Under the pieces are notes generated by a model. It did no database searches. It worked only from the letters and a program-made list of their open reading frames with translations, and was not told where the DNA came from. The position numbers were made by a program, and so were the translations under genes. A stretch of DNA of 64,000 nt from Tomocerus qinae (taxonomy: Eukaryota > Arthropoda > Collembola > Entomobryomorpha > Tomoceridae), in contig CM034546.1 in NCBI GenBank assembly GCA_020055645.1, positions 80,972,001 through 81,036,000 of the forward strand. The letters are read 5' to 3'. Shown here one piece after another: positions 1 through 10,780 of the stretch (the first letter of the stretch is position 1; each line of letters begins with the position of its first letter).

Positions 1-1934
1 GCAAGCATAAGTGTGCTCGTAGATGTATTTCACTATTTGTATGAATTTTGACGATAACCAGTGCCTTTTTAGCTTTTCCCAGAGCAGTAGGTGATTCACA
101 GAGTCGAAACATTGGGAAATGTCTACAAAGCATGCGTATAACTTTTTCCCTTTCCCCAGCTGATATTGTATTAATGTGTTCAGGGTAAATATGTGATCTT
201 CACATCCTTTTCCTTTTCTGTAAGCTGCTTGGAAATCTGAGAACTTGTTATTTCTAACCGACCAGGTTGTCAGCCTCTCTGATTGGATCGACGTAAACAG
301 TTTCAGTATAGTTGGTAAAAGAGAAATAGGTCTGTGGTTCTTTGGGTTGTCTATAGGTCCTTTTTAGTGGAGAGGTACAATTTCTATATTGCACCATGTG
401 TCTGGTACTCTGTTTTCGTCCATGCATTTTTGAAACATTTCTGCTAGCCGAGTCAAAAATGTTGGTGTGAATGCTTTCCATACCTCGTTTGGTATTACGT
501 CCAGCCCGGGTGCCTTATTGTTTTTCAGTTTTTTGATTTGAAGTGCAATTTCATATACGTTTATTTCTCGGTCGAGAATAGGGTCCGTTGAGAGAATGCT
601 GGGGAGAATTTGTATTTTATTGTGATTCTTTTTAAGGTAGATAACCGAATAGTGGTTGTACCAGTCCTCAGAGGTAATCTTGCAGGTCGGTCCTGAGTGA
701 TTGTTTTTCAAAAACTTAACCGCTAGCCAAAAACCAGTCCCCTTGTGGTTTGAAAGTTTATCTTCAATTTGCTTTTGGTGTTTCTGCGATTTGAAATTGC
801 AAAGGTCGTAGTAGGCTTTACGGTCTTTAGTGTAAGTCTCTACTTTGCTTATTTGTAGCTCTGGTATTGAATTATTTCTTAGGGCTCTTAGAGATTTGCT
901 CACTTTCCTCTTTAGTGCCAAACAGTCCTTATCAAACCACCTTGGTTTATCCCCCGTGACGCAAATGATTCTTTCAGGTCTTATTGCATTGACTAATTTG
1001 CAGGTTTCCGATATGGCGACTTCTAGGATTTTGTATAAATCGTCAAGAGAGATAACTGGTTCGCAACATGTTTCATCACCGTTGGGTAGATTTTGGGATA
1101 ATTTGGTTTCGTGGTGGGGGTTTAGTGCTTTGTCGATTTCTACTCGAAACTGGTTTACATTAGTTTTGTCCAATATCATTTTGGTTTTCAAAACTTTAAT
1201 GGATTGATGAAGAGGTTTTTGTCTATCACACTTAAGGGAGATACCTATAAGAAAGTGGTCAGATTGTATTAGATCATGAACATTAAAATCTTCAATGGTA
1301 TCAGCAATGTTGTGAGAATATAAACAGTAATCAACTACGCTAGCTCCTTTACCGTTCCGGTGGAAAAATGTAAAGGATCCGTCATTATCCCCAGAGAAAT
1401 TACCATTAGCCATAAGCAGCCCACAGTCAAGAATTTTTCTGATAAGCTTCACATTTTATCTTGACTATTTCTATGATTTGACTCAGAATCCCAATTGCCT
1501 ATCCGTGCGTTAAAGTCGCCAAGAATAAGAATTTTGTCATTCTTATGTACATACTCCTCTATTCTAGTAAAAACAAAATTAAGATTATTGTCATATTTAG
1601 TATTAGGTGATATATATACAAAAATCAGAACAATCCATCCTATTTTCGATTTTAAGTTAAAAATTAAATAAGTGTCCATAGCATTAATAAAAATAAGATT
1701 ATCAGATAAGCTTATCTTGCAACCGACTATAAAACCTCCACTGTGTCTGCCGGCAGCAGCTGATGTTTTGTTACCGAAGTTTTGGTAGAGTTTATATTTA
1801 CTAGCAATATTGCTATGTTTGAATTCAAAGTGATGGAAAGTTTCACTAAGGGAAAAGATTGCTGCGTCACTATTTGTAAGTTCATTGTAAAAGTCATGTT
1901 TTTTTGATTTTCAACCATTAATGTTCCAATAAAA
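1..1934 (-). pseudogene. LINE ORF2: APE endonuclease plus N-terminal reverse transcriptase, with stops
   Basis: Read through two stops (about 1908 and 363), the frame gives an APE endonuclease: NING, LSET, GGFIV, YISP, GDFNARIG, SVVDYCL and SDHFLIGISL in order. A linker follows, then the start of the RT: KNNKAPGLDVIPNEVW, a stop, then PISLLP, FQAAYRKGKGCEDHIFTL and CFVDISQCFDSVNHLLLWEKL. That covers RT blocks 1-3 including the motif A aspartate. APE cuts target DNA and RT copies the element RNA in target-primed reverse transcription. The motifs are seen; the role is known for LINEs. The two stops mean this copy does not encode an active ORF2. The C-terminal half is outside the window. Confidence 0.87.
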
Positions 1935-2054
1935 GATTGAGTTAGTTGTTTTGGTGTGTAGCGGGCGGCGGGCGATGTCCTAGATTTGTGGTAGATGGGA
2001 GGCTGAGGCAGAGTCCTGGTAATCCATGTCCCCAAAATCTGGTGGTGTATCTAG

Positions 2055-2846
2055 CTACTCTCTTGCAGTCGTCATTCTTTTATATTTGTTGTCAGCATGA
2101 GATCGGATCAATTTACCATTTTGGTATTTATGGACAATACCGTCAATCACAATAGTTTTGCTATTAAAGTTGATATTGCACTGTTGATTGTTGTCAAAGG
2201 CCTCTCGTCTAGCTTTCCGAAGTATACTGTGACAAATTCGAGTGTTCAAGGGTAGATCTTCATTCATAAAAACATTTTTTGTGAACGAAACCGATTTTAA
2301 TTTTTGCCTGTTGGCTAGCGCGGCGTTTCTGTCACATACGTTCTTAAATCTGATAATAACGGGGCCAGGGTTCCCATCCGATGTTCTTTTTATGATTCTG
2401 TGAGCCGTATCCACTGTGTTGATAGATAATCCGAGGATTTCAGTCAGTTTACGTACTTTGTTTATATGAACTTCTCCCATAGTCTCTGGAATACCAGTCA
2501 CTATCACGTTTTTAATCTTAATTTCGGCTTCAAGTTTTGAATTCGTTTCCTCTAAGTACGTCACTCTTTTTCGAAGATCCGATATTGAAACCTTTAGGCT
2601 TTTGTTCTCTTCAATTTGTAGGTCCAGCTTTTTTTCGAGGGATGCCAATTTTTGGTCTGATTTTTTCTGGTTAGACAAAATTTGTTTGAAGATATCCTTA
2701 ACATCTGTATCTTTCGGACTTTTCTTCGGACTGGTGATTTCGATGTCATCGTCAAAGTCATCATCTTCGATCACAACAGATCCTTCCTCAGTGGTGAAAA
2801 ATGAGTCAATAGTTTGCTGCTGGCTGCTTGTTTTGTTTCCCTTCAC
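2055..2846 (-). CDS. LINE ORF1 protein, coiled coil plus RRM-like domain
   Basis: An uninterrupted 263-codon ORF lies just 5' of the endonuclease ORF. It has an acidic N-terminus (DDDFDDDIEI near residues 28-37), then a heptad-rich coiled coil (about residues 65-110, from LASLEKKLDLQIEENKSL). A compact domain follows, containing VIVTGIPE, HRI and PVIIRFKN, typical of the RRM-like RNA-binding domain in LINE ORF1 proteins. Such proteins bind element RNA as multimers. The ORF is intact although ORF2 is broken, which suggests the insertion is not very old. It belongs to the retrotransposon, not the host. Confidence 0.75.
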   Translation of the reverse strand: MKGNKTSSQQQTIDSFFTTEEGSVVIEDDDFDDDIEITSPKKSPKDTDVKDIFKQILSNQKKSDQKLASLEKKLDLQIEENKSLKVSISDLRKRVTYLEETNSKLEAEIKIKNVIVTGIPETMGEVHINKVRKLTEILGLSINTVDTAHRIIKRTSDGNPGPVIIRFKNVCDRNAALANRQKLKSVSFTKNVFMNEDLPLNTRICHSILRKARREAFDNNQQCNINFNSKTIVIDGIVHKYQNGKLIRSHADNKYKRMTTARE

Positions 2847-2890
2847 ACTTGATATCTTTCTCCGTTTTAGCTTACCCTGTGATTTAAATA

Positions 2891-3250
2891 TAGCATCAGT
2901 GGTTGGCTAGACAGGCTGTCCAAGACGGTCCGGTACTTTCGATTATATTTGTGCAGAAGTTCTTGATATTTTTGGTAAAATATAAGAAAATAACTGATCT
3001 TTAGGCCGTCCCGGCCAGACAATTCCTTGTTATGCCTGTAGCGGTACAATTTTGTCAGTCTGGACCGGGTTCAGAGGTCAGGGTACACTTGTATTATATG
3101 TCAAAAAGTTATTTAAAAAATGGACTTCCTTTTAAGGAAAAGCGGATTAAAAATAAAATTCTCTGTTTCAAAATTTTAAAGAAATATGATTTTTCCACTT
3201 CGAGAAACTTAAAAATATGACCGCTCGCGCCAACAACGCAAGGAGCTCTC
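2891..3250. other. AT-rich spacer, nothing recognised
   Basis: The stretch lies between the LINE and the 20-bp satellite. Only short chance ORFs are seen, with no recognisable protein or RNA signature. Confidence 0.5.
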
Positions 3251-4239
3251 AACTGTTCGAAAATATTCGAAACTGTTCGAAAATATTCGAAACTGTTCGA
3301 AAATATTCGAAACTGTTCGAAAATATTCGAAACTGTTCGAAAATATTCGAAACTGTTCGAAAATATTCGAAACTGTTCGAAAATATTCGAAACTGTTCGA
3401 AAATATTCGAAACTGTTCGAAAATATTCGAAACTGTTCGAAAATATTCGAAACTGTTCGAAAATATTCGAAACTGTTCGAAAATATTCGAAACTGTTCGA
3501 AAATATTCGAAACTGTTCGAAAATATTCGAAACTGTTCGAAAATATTCGAAACTGTTCGAAAATATTCGAAACTGTTCGAAAATATTCGAAACTGTTCGA
3601 AAATATTCGAAACTGTTCGAAAATATTCGAAACTGTTCGAAAATATTCGAAACTGTTCGAAAATATTCGAAACTGTTCGAAAATATTCGAAACTGTTCGA
3701 AAATATTCGAAACTGTTCGAAAATATTCGAAACTGTTCGAAAATATTCGAAACTGTTCGAAAATATTCGAAACTGTTCGAAAATATTCGAAACTGTTCGA
3801 AAATATTCGAAACTGTTCGAAAATATTCGAAACTGTTCGAAAATATTCGAAACTGTTCGAAAATATTTGAAACTGTTCGAAAATATTCGAAACTGTTCGA
3901 AAATATTCGAAACTGTTCGAAAATATTCGAAACTGTTCGAAAATATTCGAAACTGTTCGAAAATATTCGAAACTGTTCGAAAATATTCGAAACTGTTCGA
4001 AAATATTCGAAACTGTTCGAAAATATTCGAAACTGTTCGAAAATATTCGAAACTGTTCGAAAATATTCAAAACTGTTCGAAAATATTTGAAACTGTTCGA
4101 AAATATTCGAAACTGTTCGAAAATATTCGAAACTGTTCGAAAATATTCGAAACTGTTCGAAAATATTCGAAACTGTTCGAAAATATTCAAAACTGTTCGA
4201 AAATATTCGAAACTGTTCGCAAAAATTTGAAACTGTTCG
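3251..4239. repeat. 20-bp satellite array, about 49 copies
   Basis: The unit AACTGTTCGAAAATATTCGA is repeated without spacers for about 990 bp. Almost all units are identical; variants (TTTGA, TTCAA) gather toward the 3' end. Each unit contains TTCGA twice, 10 bp apart, so the real period of TTCGA is one DNA helical turn. Long frames are open on both strands only because the unit lacks stops in those frames; the asparagine-cysteine-serine and EQFRIFSNS-type peptides are artefacts of the repeat. Confidence 0.98.
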
Positions 4240-5370
4240 ATTTTCAGAAAATAACTTGGAGTCGTTATATTGCTGAGGGAATACTGTTTTGTATGTACGA
4301 CTGCAAAGGTAAATGGTACAACACTAAATGGCAACTTTGACTGGTGTTCCCTTTTTCTAAAATATTTTCCATCCCCGCGTCAGGAGTTAATTGAATCACT
4401 ATTATATTTTTCCTATAAAATGGTTCGTTTTTCAAAGAAGTTAGTTGCAAGTGAATTAGCAGTAAACGCACGGGGAGATTTTTTTGAAGAAAATTGTAAA
4501 ATTTTTTTTTGGTATCTAAATATATCTTGTTTTCGAGTTTTTCTGGCATTCTCACCGTGTATTTTTCCAGGTTTTTACCTGTTATATTTTTCCACACTGT
4601 CCATGGCGTACACATTATCATTCAAGGAAATTGGAATATTTTTATTATTTGTTTAGTATACATGATGATTGCTAAGAAATAATATGACAGAAATCATTTT
4701 TAAGAAAAGTTTAATTTTTGTAGCATCCTATGTACAGCTTAATATTTTGCTAAAATATTCTGTTATCACTTTAATTAAAGCTTTATTCCCCTGCGGCAAC
4801 AATAACCCACTAAACCAATAATAACACTAAAAGGACTAAAGAACTGATAAAGGCCTGGTAGAAAAAGTCGTTTTACTTGTATGTACTTACTTGTAATATG
4901 AAAAATATGTAAATTTGAAAGTACCTATATAGTATATTTAGTGAATCTTCATTTTGCCATGCAGTAGATATTCTAACCTTGAAACTCTTTCACTGAAAGA
5001 GCAAGAATAGTTGAAGAAAATTAGCAACCAACTAACTCTACTGCTAATTTTCCTCATGTATTAGTTTCCCTAGTAGTGATAAGTATTACTCAAAGTTATT
5101 TGGTGCATTAGTTGATGAATGGCATTGTATTGTCTGTTTCAACGACATGCACATGTTCAGGGTAAATAAATGTCAATGTCTTCGTGCACATAAAACCACA
5201 ATTAATATTTGCATAAGAAGATCATAATTATGATACAAACCAAAGTTTCCCTTTCTTAGCCTTGTTGTTTCATGACCTTTGAGATTATATTTTAGTCCTG
5301 GCGGCAATCATGATAAATATTATGGAACTTTATGGCATGAGAATGTATTAAGAATCTATTAACTAACTCT
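4240..5370. other. AT-rich intergenic DNA
   Basis: No protein family, RNA gene or clear inverted repeat was seen. The ORFs here are short, overlap on both strands and have no recognisable motif. Confidence 0.5.
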
Positions 5371-5615
5371 AACCCCATAAGAAGGTTTGTCGTGTGTCAT
5401 GTGCGTGTGCCATGTGTAGCCGCATAAGAAATAAATACTTGGTCTGTGATAGGCAACCACGATCACGAGGTTTATAGCATTCTATGCATGCGCTCCCGAG
5501 TATGAAATATTATAATATATTGGGTTTTTGGCTACGATATCTCTAACTTCATAAGAAGGTTTGTCGTGTGCGTGTGCCATGTGTAGCCGCATAAGAAATA
5601 AATACTTAGATAATT
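5371..5615. repeat. Duplicated short repeats flanking a Penelope-like fragment
   Basis: A segment with GGTTTGTCGTGTG and CATGTGTAGCCGCATAAGA occurs at about 5383-5440 and again at about 5553-5606. Between them a second motif (GCAACCACGATCACGAGG, then CATTCTATGCATGCGCTCC) occurs at about 5453-5500. That second motif returns twice at 7305-7410, on the other side of the Penelope-like fragment, so the fragment is bracketed by direct copies. Confidence 0.8.
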
Positions 5616-6847
5616 AAACCTGCAGATAAAAATGCAAGGCACGTTGTTATGTATAAATGTGATTACGATAAGGAAATATTTTCCCAGCTTGAAAATATTA
5701 ATACATACATTAATACATTAATACATCTACAGAATCACATTTTATTACAAAAACAGAAACGCTCATTTACGAGGTGAAAAGCTATGCAATGCCAACATAA
5801 TTAAAAATTAAAAGTATTCTAGAATTAAAATACAAACCAGCTAGCTTTTACGGCCTACCTAAAATACATAAGAAATATGAAAGTTTTCCAATGTGCAGAC
5901 CTATAAGTAGCACTGTTAACTGTTGTAATCGAAATTTAATTAAAGTTTTAGATACGATACTTCAACCCGTTATGAATTTAATGCCAGATGTAATTATAGA
6001 TACAACGCATTTAATTCTTAGATTAAACGAAATTAAATTACAATTTGATAAGAAATATATGCTGGTAACTGCTGATATTGAATCACTTTATCCAAACTTA
6101 CCTATAAACATTTGTAAACAACAATGTCTTGCAGCTTTTTCAGAACACAAGCATTTAATTAACTTTCCATTTGATATCTCGACACTACAACTTAAGAAAA
6201 TGTTAGATTGGAGTATGGACTATAACTTTATAGAGTGTAATAACAACTACTTTGTACAACATAAGGGAATACCCATGGGGCCTAACTCTAGTGTATCTGT
6301 AAGTAATATTACAGTATCTAGAGAAATCAAATCTTAATTTATAAACAAGAAAGAAATTGTTAGCATGAACAGATTTATTGACGACATTCTCCTTATTGTT
6401 GATGTTACTGATATACCATCTCCAGACACATATCTTTAAACATTGTTTAAACACTCATTTTTAAAATTTACGTACGAATGATCCTATGAAACTGTCAATT
6501 TTCTAGATTTAGCTATCACTTTAAATAATAAACAAATAGAAACTACTATTTTCAGAAAGCCAATGAGTAAGCATCTTTACCTACATTATCTGTCTAATCA
6601 CCCTATTCATGTTAAAAGAACATTACCATATTCAGCCGGAATTAGAATCAAGAAATGCTTCTCTAATAATCAACAAGCTGAATTAGAAATAATTAAAGAG
6701 TTAGATAAATTTAAATGTTGAGGATATCCTTCAAATATGATTAATGATAACATTATTAAATTAAAAGGTGTCTCTAGAGATGATATTCTGAAGCCTAAAA
6801 AAGATTTACTGATACAAAATCTAAGAATTCAAACACCTAATATGTAA
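5615..6847 (+). pseudogene. Penelope-like reverse transcriptase, decayed copy
   Basis: The plus strand reads, with several internal stops, as the same family as the element at 25928-29843. It starts with PADKNARHVVMYKCDYDKE, then FYGLPKIHKKYESFP and RPISST. The RT motifs follow: ADIESLYPNL (motif A), HKGIPMGPNSS (motif B) and RFIDDILLIVD (motif C), then NFLDLAITL and RKPMSKHLYLHYLSNHP. The GLPKIHK segment and the FLDL...RKP block are hallmarks of Penelope-like RTs. At least four in-frame stops show it is dead. No GIY-YIG endonuclease motif is seen before homology ends near 6847. Confidence 0.87.
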
Positions 6848-7304
6848 GTAAGTCTCCAACTTGATTAAAAACTTATTTAGTATAATCCTGTAAACAACAT
6901 TACTGCAGGGAAAATACAAATATTTCCGCTCGATAAACAGACACAACCAAAAAGTCTGTCATAATGTAAATAATTTGTCAATCTTTAATTAAAGGTAGTT
7001 ATTTATATGATCTACTTTAAGCATTTTAATATTTAGATGTAAAATACTTACAATGCAATTATAATATTATTGAATTAATTTGTATAAACTATTGTTATGG
7101 CAATCCAGTTGATGTCAATTGCAATAGAATGTACCGTTCTATATAAAACATATATTCTTAAATTACATAATTTAAAGGTATTTAAACTCCAATGGAAGAT
7201 AGATATATACTGAAACATGTCGTTCTATAAAGAGATAACTCATAAAGAATAACTAAACGGACTTAGGACTTTTGATCGATATCTCATTCTCTGCGTCTGT
7301 GACA
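6848..7304. other. AT-rich tail region after the Penelope-like fragment
   Basis: No coding signal is seen. It may include the 3' untranslated part of the Penelope-like element, but that cannot be shown here. Confidence 0.4.
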
Positions 7305-7412
7305 GGCAACCACGATCACGAGGTTTACAGCATTCTATGCATGGGCTCCCGAGTATAACCACGATCACGAGGTTTACAGCATTCTATGCATGCGCTCCCG
7401 AGTATGAAATAT
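7305..7412. repeat. Two tandem copies of a dispersed short repeat
   Basis: The segment containing CCACGATCACGAGG and CCCGAGTAT occurs twice in tandem here and once at about 5453-5510, on the far side of the Penelope-like fragment. Confidence 0.85.
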
Positions 7413-7793
7413 TATAATACTAACAGAATTTTGCGCGATGCATGTTTGTGGCATACATGCGCAATGCGTGCTGCAGAACGAAGGAAGAGAAAAGTTTGTT
7501 TGTGTGTTCATTGCATAGGCATAAGCATAATCCTCGCTTCACGTCAACACCACTCGCAATCTTTAGGCCAAGTAGTAAGTGCGCCGCCGCCCACACACAC
7601 GTGAAATTTTTACAATATTTAAATAACTCAGAGATTACTTAACCGAACTTTTAAAGAACAGATCGCCTATAGTTTAGTAGAATCTTCTAATAAATTTAAA
7701 TACGTTAATCAATAATCTGCCCGTACCCGTGGGAGAAGCGAGAAATTAAAAAAATCTAAGATCGCATTTGCCATCTAAATTTGCATTGCAAAC

Positions 7794-7944
7794 CTAGTTG
7801 CCTGGCAGACCTGTTACAGAAGAAAAAATTTTGTTGGTGTTTTCAAATGCTTCACGGATTGGATCCAGGTTTACTTTTGTAACAACTAATCTTTTGTCCC
7901 CCACTGGAGACGCCATAGACTCTCCTCTAGTATAAGGACTAGAG
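7794..7944 (-). other. Short ORF joined to the 28S fragment, possible 5' end of an rDNA retrotransposon
   Basis: On the minus strand, directly after the 28S homology ends at the R1-type insertion point, an ATG opens a 40-codon reading frame (MASPVGDKRL... to FSSVTGLPGN, then stop). The position is what one would expect of the 5' end of an R1-like element next to its rRNA target. The protein itself is too short to identify. This is an inference from the junction, not from sequence homology. Confidence 0.25.
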
Positions 7945-7953
7945 AGGGACAGT

Positions 7954-7991
<38 letters not shown>

Positions 7992-7992
7992 T

Positions 7993-8036
<44 letters not shown>
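7945..8036 (-). rRNA. 28S rRNA fragment, about 92 bp, isolated
   Basis: The minus strand reads GGGAGTAACTATGACTCTCT, TTAAGGTAGCCAAATGCCTC, then TTAGTGACGCGCATGAATGG and GATTCCCACTGTCCCT. This is the highly conserved 28S core that holds the R2, R1 and related retrotransposon target sites. The R2 cut site (TTAAGG/TAGCC) is intact inside it. Homology stops at CCCACTGTCCCT, at the R1 target, and on the other side at GGGAGTAAC. A single mismatch-prone stretch (CATATAATTAG where CATCTAATTAG is usual) is visible. It is a fragment, not a functional rRNA gene. Confidence 0.92.
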
Positions 8037-8339
8037 AAAGGCCTCCTGCCACCTCCTTCCATGAGCCCCATGGTAGCGACGGAACGGACGGTCACTTTGG
8101 CGTTAGCTCGAAACCTCCTCTACAGTGTAGACCTTATGCATAGATGGTATCTTGGACGTACTAGGCTAAGTGTTTCAATCCCTTAGTGCGGGCTTCCCTA
8201 GTATTTATGAAATATGCAATAGTGAAATGTAATGTGTAATATGCAATAGTGTGTAGTCTAACCTACCCACCTACTTGTAGTATCTAGTATAGCATAGCAT
8301 GTAGTTTGTATTGCCCATACCTACCTATGTTTGTATGAA
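8037..8339. other. Unassigned sequence beside the 28S fragment
   Basis: No gene is seen. Short AATATGCAATAGTG-type duplications occur at about 8211-8252. Confidence 0.4.
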
Positions 8340-8606
8340 TGTGTCATGTGACACAACTACACTTGCCTAGCACCCAAACTTAATTGCTAGCAAGTAGTAC
8401 ACTTACGAATCCTGATGGACACAATTTTCGGTGCTGCTCTCCGACTTAATTAGTGCCCTAATTAAGTTACCTGTGTACCCTACTTACCTGTTTATAGTTA
8501 GTAGTAAGACCTAGAATATGTGTGTGTATAAGTGTATTATTTATAAGTACAGAAATAAAAGTGTCTTCACACCAAGTCGCGGCTTGCACGTTCACCACAT
8601 CATTCC
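8340..8606 (+). repeat. Possible solo LTR
   Basis: The segment starts TGTCATGTGACACAAC and ends near CACGTTCACCACA. It contains an AATAAA signal at about 8553 followed by a short GC-richer tail, the usual arrangement of an LTR R-U5 region. No flanking target duplication is clear, so this is a weak call. Confidence 0.25.
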
Positions 8607-8859
8607 TAGGAGCACGGAAAAGTAAGAAATCAAAAATGACTCATAGCACAGCCTTATTAGCCCTCCCCACCCACTAAGTCAGCAATTTTTATAAAATTTA
8701 AAAATGCTATTTTAAAAGGCAAAATGTGGTCTTAGATTTTGTAATTTCTAGCTTCTCTCATGGGCATGTTTCGCGGACACCCTGTACATTAAGTATGGAT
8801 TCCACACCTATATAGCAACCACAAGGGAGTATTAAAATGCATGTTAAAACTGTCGTTAC

Positions 8860-9742
8860 ATTTGCAAAAATCCTCCCGAACCAAGCATTTGATTTTCATG
8901 GTACTTACAGATTTGGAATCCAGAAATATCCAATTTACAGAGTCTATCAATCATTCTGATGTTCGACATTTCCTTTTGCGGGTGTAGAGTAGGCAGCTCC
9001 TACTACCCGGTATGCCCGTATGCCGTTTATTTACTTATTGGTACTAATGCGGGTAAATCCCTACTCCCCGAATGCCCGTATGACACGTACTTAAGTGTAC
9101 TTACCTGTCCTGCCGTTTCCCATGCAGGCAGTGTTGACGGCTGGCTTGGTATGTCACGGTCCTGTGACGACGTCCAAGTTGGTCTCAATGTGAGAGACGG
9201 ATCCGATGTCTGAATGCGGGATGAATGCCGACTGTCTGTTACCCGGGTGTCTGAGTGTGTGTCCTGGTCAAATAAATTATCGCTCCTAATTGTTCTGTGC
9301 TCTTGCATTCAATTCATTCACACACTGATTCATACCACAAACATACATTCATACCACAGAGCACAACCCGGGTATTAGTCTGGCACAGGAGTGCCCAGAC
9401 TACTCTCTACACTCCGGGACTAACCCAATTGACCATGCCCGAAACCGGTGAGCATGCTGAAGCTGCTTAGGCAAATCGGGGATGGGGAGGAAATTGGGAT
9501 TCAACACTTCGAGTACCCATGTTCCCCTTGCACTTTAAATAGTTTTAAAATCAAATTCCTCAAGATATTTTAAATTGTGCACAATTTAATGGAATTTGAT
9601 TTTTTTAAACTATTTAAAGAAACAATATCACACATCAGAATTATAGAATCGTTACTGGATTTTCCTGGATTCCAAATCTTTAAGTACCATCAAAATCAAA
9701 TGCTTGGTTCTGGAGGAATTTCGAAAAAAATTGTGAATTTCA
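8860..9742. mobile_element. Non-autonomous DNA element with about 85-bp inverted repeats
   Basis: The left arm (about 8873-8945: CCAAGCATTTGATTTTCATG, TACTTACAGATTTGGAATCC) is repeated in inverse orientation at about 9655-9720. The interior holds no transposase. It has an AATAAA near 9270 and repeated CCCGTATG-type words around 9014-9083. The exact termini and target duplication were not resolved. Confidence 0.7.
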
Positions 9743-10451
9743 AATTCGTTGCATGAAGGTTGACACGAATTTTTATTCATGGAATATCCGACCACGCACA
9801 ACAATAATAGTGTAAAAGTTAGTTTCTAGGAAACAAAAGGCAATTTTATGTTTGATGATTGATTAGAAGAGAGCTTTACACACTCACTATAAAATAGCAA
9901 CAAGGCCATTGCTTTAGTACAAAATAGATTTGCATTTTCGTCAATGTCACAGTAACGTTTGAATCGAATTTCTCACCGCATTTGATATGGTTTTTGAAAA
10001 TCATCGAATATTTTACAATACATTGACGTCTATGTGAAATATGAGCATTTTCCACACACGCGCGGCAGCTTGCGAGGTTAGAGCGTCGAGAATGGCCCGC
10101 CGAAAGGTGAAATATAATTATTAGATTATGTGACCTTCTTGGGGATTTTATACAATCGGCTGAATATTGTAAAAAGTTAGCGTCATCAAAAAAAGCCTGA
10201 AAAATTCTCCTTTAAAAGTTTTAAAAAACAATTTTGAATTTTTTGTTATTCTTTCTATTTTTCATGAGCACATCAAATGAAAGCATTCCAGATAGACGTT
10301 CATTATTATTAAACTACTTCAAAGTGATGAATCACTCAAAATTCACAAAAATTTCAAAGTACACCTGGTAATGCTGCAGACTTAACAGAAGGAAACCTAA
10401 AAACGTGAAAAAAAAAATTTGAAAACTTCAGAATTAAATAATTGGTTCTCT
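9743..10451. other. AT-rich intergenic DNA
   Basis: No gene or repeat structure is recognised. Confidence 0.4.
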
Positions 10452-10780
10452 TCCCTACGGGGTGAAAGAATATTTTGAATTTAAATATGGACATCGCCAT
10501 AGTGATAAACTGATACCACGCTATATAGGGGATTTGCCCCGATGTCGAGAAAATGTTAATATTGGTTGTGGATATTGGCATTAATCCCTACGGGGTAAAA
10601 GAATATGGCGAACTCAAATATGGACACTGCTATTGTTATACACTGATACCCCGCTATATAAGGGGCTTACCCCTGCCCTATACGGCGAAAATATAAATAT
10701 TATTGTTAGGAAATTGGAATTTATCCCTACGGTGTAAGAGAATATGCCGAACTAAAATATGGACACAAAATTAGCCTAAT
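10452..10780. repeat. Diverged tandem repeat, about 135-bp unit, 2.4 copies
   Basis: CCCTACGGGGT-like starts recur at about 10453, 10587 and 10725. Each is followed by AAGAATAT and AAATATGGACA, and the first two by GATACC and CGCTATATA. The units have drifted, so this is an old tandem duplication. Confidence 0.8.

Larger units (their letters stand above)
1..2890 (-). mobile_element. Non-LTR retrotransposon (LINE), decayed, cut by window edge
   Basis: On the minus strand the order is ORF1 (2846-2055), then ORF2 with an APE-type endonuclease followed by the start of a reverse transcriptase, running off the window at base 1. This is the standard layout of a two-ORF LINE. The 5' limit near 2890 is only estimated from where ORF1 begins; no target-site duplication can be tested because the 3' end lies outside. 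I did not assign a clade. Confidence 0.88.

Noticed and set aside
3217-4340. Long open frames on both strands over the 20-bp satellite
   Set aside because: They are translations of the tandem repeat and appear on both strands at once; there is no flanking gene structure.
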